A stretch of DNA of 9,458 bases, from contig JAKORH010000232.1 in assembly GCA_029777935.1 (NCBI GenBank), positions 1 to 9,458 on the forward strand. Direction: 5' to 3'. Both the position numbers and the translations under genes were made by a program. This document shows positions 6,820 through 9,458 of the stretch, piece after piece. Each line of letters begins with the position of its first letter. The first letter of the stretch is position 1. This DNA comes from Pseudomonadota bacterium (GTDB taxonomy: Bacteria > Pseudomonadota > Gammaproteobacteria > Burkholderiales > Burkholderiaceae). The notes beneath the pieces were generated by a model. That model did no database searches. It saw only the letters and a list, made by a program, of their open reading frames with translations, and was not told the origin of the DNA.

Positions 6820-7089
6820 AGAACCTATCCGCGAATGATTCGTGTGTGCGACGGGCCGCTTTGGCTTGCAGTGCTAGGCGCGAGGAGCGCGGTTTGGTTC
6901 ATCCAAATGAGCGATGAGCAACAACGCAATGCGAGCCAAAGCGGCCCGTCCCTTCGGGTTGTCACCAGAAAGCCCGGCTGCGGCGTTGCCCGGCTTGGCC
7001 GTAGGCCGGGCTACTGTCCTGCGCCGGGCGCCTTGCATCCGGGCTTTCTGGTGACAACGCATCGCACGAATCATTCGCGGATAGGTTCT
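6820..7089. mobile_element. non-coding palindromic element with cloverleaf plan (MITE-like)
   Basis: The ends are a perfect 25-bp inverted repeat, 6820-6844 against 7065-7089, with terminal sequence GAACCTATCC. Inside are two side-by-side hairpin arms. Arm 1 pairs 6851-6866 with 6935-6950 (16 bp perfect, then imperfect) and is capped by TTTGG/CCAAA at 6893-6908. Arm 2 pairs 6958-6977 with 7039-7058 (20 bp perfect) and contains an inner GCCCGGC/GCCGGGC stem at 6988-7011. TTA flanks both ends (6818-6820 and 7089-7091), a possible 3-bp target duplication, which some IS5-family subgroups produce. No convincing gene is inside. It separates the rhomboid operon from the PhaC-like gene and ends just before that gene's ribosome binding site. 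The rest of the gap, 6735-6817, shows nothing I can assign. Confidence 0.75.
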
Positions 7090-7103
7090 TAGGAGGGCAC
7101 ATC

Positions 7104-8246
7104 GTGAACGATGCCGTGCAGGCAGCAGCGCATCTCCCCGCGCGCGAGCACAGCGTGCCGTGGTTCTGGCCGCTGGCAGCGGCGATCGAGCTGGAAGAGG
7201 CCGGGATGCGACTGTTCCGGAACAACCTGAAGTACGCCGCCGAGGTCGCGCGGCTCGCCGCGCCGCCGCCGCCCGAGTGGGCCACGCCTCACCGCGTCGC
7301 GCTCGACCTCGACACGATGCGCGTGCGTGATTTCTCGCGCGGCGCAGCCGCCGACGATGTTCCCGTGCTGGTCGACGCACCCTACGCCGGGCATTCGGCC
7401 ACGATCGCCGACTACGCGCCGGACCAGAGCCTGGTGCGCACGCTGCTCGACGCCGGACTGCCGCGCGTGCTGGTGACTGACTGGAAGTCCGCCACCGTCG
7501 AGATGCGCAACTACGACATCGACAAGTACCTGTCGGAATTGAACGCAGTCGTCGATGATGCGGGCGGCGCGGTCCATCTGGTCGGCCTGTGCCAGGGTGG
7601 CTGGACCTCGGCGATGCTCGCGTGCCGCTATCCGCACAAGGTGCGGTCGCTGGTGCTGGCCGGTGCGCCGATCGACACCGACGCCGGCGACGGCACGATC
7701 AAGCGCATGGCACACCGCTTGCCTCTGAGCTTCTACGAGGAACTGGTCGCCGCCGGCGGCGGCCGCATGCTCGGGCGCTTCATGCTGGCGGGCTGGAAGA
7801 ACATGCACCCGGACCAGCAGTACGTCGACAAGTACCTCGACCTGTACCGGCATCTCGAGGACGAGAACTTCATCGCGCGCACCGAGCAATTCGAGCGCTG
7901 GTACGAATACGCGCTCGACCTGCCCGGCCGTTACTACCTGCAGGCGATCGACGAGTTGTTCAAGCGCAACCTCTTCGCCCGGGGCCAGTTCGCCGGGCTC
8001 GGCCGCACGCTGGATCCGAAGGATGTCGCGGCGCCGCTGTATTTGCTTGCGGGCGAACGCGACGACATCACGCCGCCGCCGCAGGTGTTCAACGCCGCCG
8101 GCCTGTTCGGCACGCGGCCGGCGCGGATCGAGAAGAAGCTCGTCCCGGGCGGGCACATAGGACTCTTCATGGGCAGCCGGACGCTGCGTGAGGCCTGGCC
8201 GGCGATCGGCAAGTGGATTCGCATGCACGGCGGAGCTGCGAGCTGA
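7104..8246 (+). CDS. alpha/beta hydrolase related to PHA synthase (PhaC-like)
   Basis: A 380-residue cytosolic protein, close in length to class III PhaC subunits. The nucleophile elbow is GLCQGG with Cys163 where ordinary hydrolases have Ser; this cysteine lipase box is the mark of the PHA synthase family. The remaining triad fits Asp320 in GERDDITPP and His351 in GGHIGLFMG. The upstream strand/helix DAGLPRVLVTDWKSA and the DIDKYLSEL segment also match PhaC-like proteins. Where PHA synthases usually read Asp-His-Ile after the acid, this one reads Asp-Asp-Ile. No phaE, phaA, phaB or phasin gene is in the window, so polymer synthesis is not assured; another acyl-thioester hydrolase or transferase role is possible. 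The GTG start at 7104 follows AGGAGGG at 7091-7097, which abuts the palindromic element. Confidence 0.82.
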   Translation: MNDAVQAAAHLPAREHSVPWFWPLAAAIELEEAGMRLFRNNLKYAAEVARLAAPPPPEWATPHRVALDLDTMRVRDFSRGAAADDVPVLVDAPYAGHSATIADYAPDQSLVRTLLDAGLPRVLVTDWKSATVEMRNYDIDKYLSELNAVVDDAGGAVHLVGLCQGGWTSAMLACRYPHKVRSLVLAGAPIDTDAGDGTIKRMAHRLPLSFYEELVAAGGGRMLGRFMLAGWKNMHPDQQYVDKYLDLYRHLEDENFIARTEQFERWYEYALDLPGRYYLQAIDELFKRNLFARGQFAGLGRTLDPKDVAAPLYLLAGERDDITPPPQVFNAAGLFGTRPARIEKKLVPGGHIGLFMGSRTLREAWPAIGKWIRMHGGAAS

Positions 8247-8293
8247 ATCCCTGAAGTTCGTTTAGCAAGCGCCGGAAGTCAGGTGCAGACGGG

Positions 8294-8722
8294 TTAGGCA
8301 TCGCGCCTTGCTCGCGCCTTCGCGGGCCAGACTCGGAGCAGGCAATGCTTGGCTGCATGCGTGAAGTCCTTGTCTGTTGTGAGAAGCGTCAGATCGTGGC
8401 GGATGCAGAGTTGCGCAAGCAATGCGTCGATGGTGCCGATCTGAACACCTGCTTTGCGACATACATTGCGCAAGCTCGCCGCGTTGATGTGGTCTTCCCG
8501 ATCTGGCTGAAGCAGCGGTAAAGCAGCGAAGCGCTGAACAATTTGGGCCTGCGCCTTGGGGCCGGAAAATCCTTGCAAAAGCTCTTGGAGGACCAGGCCG
8601 GTGGTGACGACAACCTCTGAGCCGAACAGTGCGTCCTTCAGTTCCTGCACCTCAGGATCAGCCGCCTCGATGTCCCGGCGCAGAGCCAGGGACCAGACGC
8701 TTGTATCGACGAGAAGCGTCAT
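8294..8722 (-). CDS. vapC: VapC-family toxin, PIN-domain ribonuclease
   Basis: A 142-residue PIN-domain protein of the usual VapC length. The metal-binding acidic residues are in place: Asp6 in LLVDTSVW, Glu47 in LVLQELLQG, Asp99 in IGTIDALLAQL and Asp117 (with Asp119) in LLTTDKDF. Family members cut RNA, often tRNA or rRNA, when freed from VapB; the target here is unknown. The ATG at 8720-8722 overlaps the vapB stop by 4 nt (ATGA), so translation is coupled. The TAA stop lies within GCCTAAC, the putative attC R'' box, which is typical of the last codon of an integron cassette gene. The C-terminal tail after residue 120 is basic. Confidence 0.93.
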   Translation of the reverse strand: MTLLVDTSVWSLALRRDIEAADPEVQELKDALFGSEVVVTTGLVLQELLQGFSGPKAQAQIVQRFAALPLLQPDREDHINAASLRNVCRKAGVQIGTIDALLAQLCIRHDLTLLTTDKDFTHAAKHCLLRVWPAKARARRDA

Positions 8723-8922
8723 TTGCGGCGAGACCGCTCAGCCTTGTAGTCGAACGACTTGTCCCACTCGAGCTTACCGAGAAGATCGGCCACGCGCCGC
8801 TGCTCCCGGCGAGCAATGAACTCCTGCAGCGCCTTGGTCACGACGGCCTTCTTCGTACGTTCGCCGCTGACTTGCACCGCGCGGTCCAGCAGATCGGGAT
8901 CAATTGCGAGATTGGTTGCCAT
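8719..8922 (-). CDS. vapB: VapB-family antitoxin
   Basis: A 67-residue antitoxin. The N-terminal part, MATNLAIDPDLLDRAVQV followed by KKAVVTKALQEFIARRE, matches the VapB_antitoxin family (PF09957) with a ribbon-helix-helix-like DNA-binding region. The C-terminal GKLEWDKSFDYKAERSRRK is the toxin-binding tail. The start at 8922 is chosen because AAGGAGT at 8928-8934 gives a 6-nt spacing from the AGGAG core; an upstream in-frame ATG at 8952 would lie inside the operator dyad. It is upstream of vapC and overlaps it by 4 nt. It should repress its own promoter alone or with VapC through the dyad at 8934-8951. Confidence 0.92.
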   Translation of the reverse strand: MATNLAIDPDLLDRAVQVSGERTKKAVVTKALQEFIARREQRRVADLLGKLEWDKSFDYKAERSRRK

Positions 8923-8933
8923 GTGCGACTCCT

Positions 8934-8951
8934 TGTGTAGAAGTCTACACA
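8934..8951 (-). promoter_or_regulatory. vapBC operator dyad
   Basis: TGTGTAG at 8934-8940 and CTACACA at 8945-8951 form a perfect 7-bp inverted repeat around a 4-bp centre, directly upstream of the vapB ribosome binding site. A symmetric element here is expected for a ribbon-helix-helix autorepressor. On the minus strand the weak -10-like TAGACT lies within it, so binding would block the promoter. The cassette therefore brings its own promoter. Confidence 0.6.
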
Positions 8952-9001
8952 CTCGCGGGGACGAACGCTGCCAGCCCTCGCCCAGTCGCTCGTAGCGCGA
9001 T

Positions 9002-9082
9002 GCCTAACGTAGAAATGACCGGCGAACAGTAGGCGGGCGAACGCCCGCCGATAGGACGTCCGTGTCGATTGCCAAGTTAGAC
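9002..9082 (-). other. integron attC recombination site
   Basis: Read on the minus strand this is R'' GTCTAAC (9082-9076) to R' GTTAGGC (9008-9002), fitting RYYYAAC and GTTRRRY. The 5-nt spacers are symmetric (9071-9075 and 9009-9013). The L boxes pair as AAT/ATT, GAC/GTC and CGG/CCG (9014-9022 with 9060-9070), leaving two unpaired bases, T9063 and G9067. A perfect 8-bp hairpin (9032-9039 with 9042-9049) caps the structure. If the plus strand is the bottom strand, the extrahelical T and G fall on the L'' side, as established for folded bottom-strand attC, and this agrees with the minus orientation of vapBC. The one R''/R' mismatch is normal, since R' beyond its G belongs to the next cassette. 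Confidence 0.75.
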
Positions 9083-9089
9083 CTCGCGC

Positions 9090-9290
9090 TCACCCCGGTA
9101 GCCCCGATCCAAGCACAAAACACAGTGGATCGAGAGTGAGCTTGAACAGTTGCTCGATGCCGCCATGACTCACTCGGCCGATGAGCGTCTCTATCCCGGC
9201 GGATGACTCCAGATCAAGTGAGACAACGTATTGCAGTGACACGTCGACGATTCTGCGGGGCGATGTCCCGCTCTCTGTTGATCCGATGAG
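9090..9290 (-). pseudogene. 3' remnant of the preceding cassette gene, truncated by an insertion sequence
   Basis: A minus-strand frame ends with TGA at 9092-9090, 7 bp before the R'' box of the attC, the normal place for a cassette gene to stop. The readable end (RRIVDVSLQYVVSLDLESSA and onward to LDPLCFVLGSGLPG) looks like mixed alpha/beta protein, about 50-60 residues. Further upstream the frame runs into the leader of the IS256-like transposase, so the native N-terminus is missing. The right limit given here is approximate because the IS end could not be located. The family is not recognised, and coding status rests on context and frame openness only. Confidence 0.35.
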
Positions 9291-9301
9291 TTGAAGGTGG
9301 C

Positions 9302-9355
9302 GGCTCCTTTCACCTGCATGTGAACATGCAGGGCTGCCAAGCAAAGAAAGGAGCC
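9302..9355 (+). promoter_or_regulatory. leader hairpin hiding the transposase ribosome binding site
   Basis: GGCTCCTTTC at 9302-9311 is the exact complement of GAAAGGAGCC at 9346-9355. The 3' arm contains the AGGAG (9349-9353) placed 8 nt before the transposase ATG. An inner perfect 9-bp hairpin, CCTGCATGT/ACATGCAGG at 9313-9332, lies in the loop. Folded RNA would hide the ribosome binding site. IS10 and IS50 use comparable structures to stop transposase translation from read-through transcripts; that role here is inference. Confidence 0.55.
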
Positions 9356-9361
9356 ACCGAA

Positions 9362-9458
9362 ATGAAGTCTCGCACGAAGGCAAAGCCGTCGTCGGCGCGC
9401 CTGGCCGAGGATGTTCACGTTCAACTGTCGCTGCCCGTGGCCGGAGTCCTGCGCGACG
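9362..9458 (+). CDS. N-terminus of an IS256-like transposase (partial)
   Basis: An ATG at 9362 opens a frame that runs off the window after about 32 residues. It begins MKSRTKAKPSSARLAEDV and continues into VQLSLPVAGVLRDA. A basic, Ser/Lys-rich start followed by a 'LPLxGVLxD' strand-helix resembles the beginning of IS256-family (mutator-type) transposases of proteobacteria, but the DDE catalytic region is outside the window, so the call is tentative. AGGAG lies 8 nt upstream within the 3' arm of a hairpin. The element's outer terminal repeat could not be placed; it is probably somewhere in 9255-9300. It seems to have inserted into the cassette gene whose end is at 9090. Confidence 0.5.
   Translation, partial: MKSRTKAKPSSARLAEDVHVQLSLPVAGVLRD

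Larger units (their letters stand above)
8293..9008 (-). mobile_element. vapBC gene cassette of integron type (no integrase in window)
   Basis: Read on the minus strand, the unit starts with the core-site sequence GTTAGGC (9008-9002) and its last gene stops inside GCCTAAC (8299-8293), the exact complement. In an integron cassette the first bases (TTRRRY) match the R'' box of its own attC, and the gene stop lies at or just before that box; both hold here. The inverted match actually extends to 14 bp (8293-8306 and 8995-9008). It is preceded by a well-formed attC at 9002-9082. The distal end of this cassette's own attC, below 8293, is not recognisable, so the left limit is uncertain and may reach about 8249. 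Base composition is less GC-rich than in the flanking genes. Confidence 0.6.

Noticed and set aside
6820..7089. Palindromic arms considered as a CRISPR array or rRNA/tRNA-like gene
   Set aside because: There are no repeated units with spacers, and the stems are far longer than tRNA stems with no anticodon or T-loop motif.
6700..7092. Plus-strand open frame of 130 codons through the palindromic element
   Set aside because: It starts within the rhomboid gene in another frame and passes through inverted-repeat arms. No ribosome binding site or protein-like composition was seen.
2360..8228. Long minus-strand open frames opposite the ABC, kinase and PhaC-like genes (for example 2360-3670, 4705-6051, 7089-8228)
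   Set aside because: They mirror plus-strand genes that have full catalytic motifs, are rich in Arg, His and Gln, and show no recognisable domains. Long antisense frames are expected in GC-rich DNA.
8247..8256. TTCAGG on the minus strand taken as the L' side of a complete aadA1-like attC
   Set aside because: The segment after R'' (8292 downwards) does not pair with the matching L' region beyond a 5-bp stem, and no GTTRRRY follows.
8293..9008. 14-bp perfect inverted repeats flanking vapBC read as transposon terminal repeats
   Set aside because: No transposase is inside, no target duplication flanks the repeats (ACGG versus GTAG), and the repeat cores fit integron core and R'' boxes with a foldable attC attached. 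The extra 7 bp of complementarity is not explained by the cassette model and is noted in the feature.
8294..9082. Cassette oriented along the plus strand with its attC at 9002-9082
   Set aside because: It would place vapBC backwards in the cassette and put the extrahelical T and G on the wrong side of the folded bottom strand. The minus orientation explains both, and also the stop codons at 9090 and 8294.

Overview
The window is GC-rich chromosomal DNA from a proteobacterium. The gene types (PhnB-like VOC protein, DUF347 membrane protein, SbmA-like ABC protein, QseBC/PmrAB-type two-component pair, rhomboid protease, PHA-synthase-like hydrolase) and codon use fit a beta- or gammaproteobacterium such as Burkholderiales or Xanthomonadales. 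I cannot choose between them from sequence alone.

Left part (1-4021): the 3' end of an unrecognised gene; a PhnB-like VOC gene on the minus strand; divergent from it a four-repeat DUF347 membrane protein; a one-polypeptide SbmA/BacA-like ABC transporter; and a 63-residue two-helix membrane protein. The divergent region at 744-892 holds an 11-bp-period direct repeat. A perfect 9-bp dyad lies between the ABC gene and the small gene.

Middle part (4022-6734): an apparent operon of an OmpR-family response regulator, its histidine kinase and a rhomboid intramembrane protease that starts 2 bp after the kinase stop. It is preceded by a TGGCCTAAC direct repeat with 11-bp period, in the right place to be an autoregulatory operator. 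Together with the SbmA-like transporter this suggests an envelope or antimicrobial-peptide response neighbourhood (inference).

Right part (6735-9458) is accessory in character. A 268-270 bp element built only of inverted repeats (an outer 25-bp stem enclosing two side-by-side hairpin arms, a cloverleaf-like plan) sits directly against the ribosome binding site of a PhaC-like hydrolase gene. Beyond that gene lies a vapBC toxin-antitoxin module on the minus strand with the hallmarks of an integron gene cassette. An 81-bp attC site at 9002-9082 shows complementary R boxes, symmetric 5-nt spacers, L boxes with two extrahelical bases and a terminal hairpin. The vapC stop codon overlaps the R'' box of the next attC. 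No integrase gene is visible. The previous cassette's gene is represented only by a 3' remnant, which appears to be cut by an insertion sequence whose IS256-like transposase begins at 9362. The transposase ribosome binding site is folded into a hairpin.
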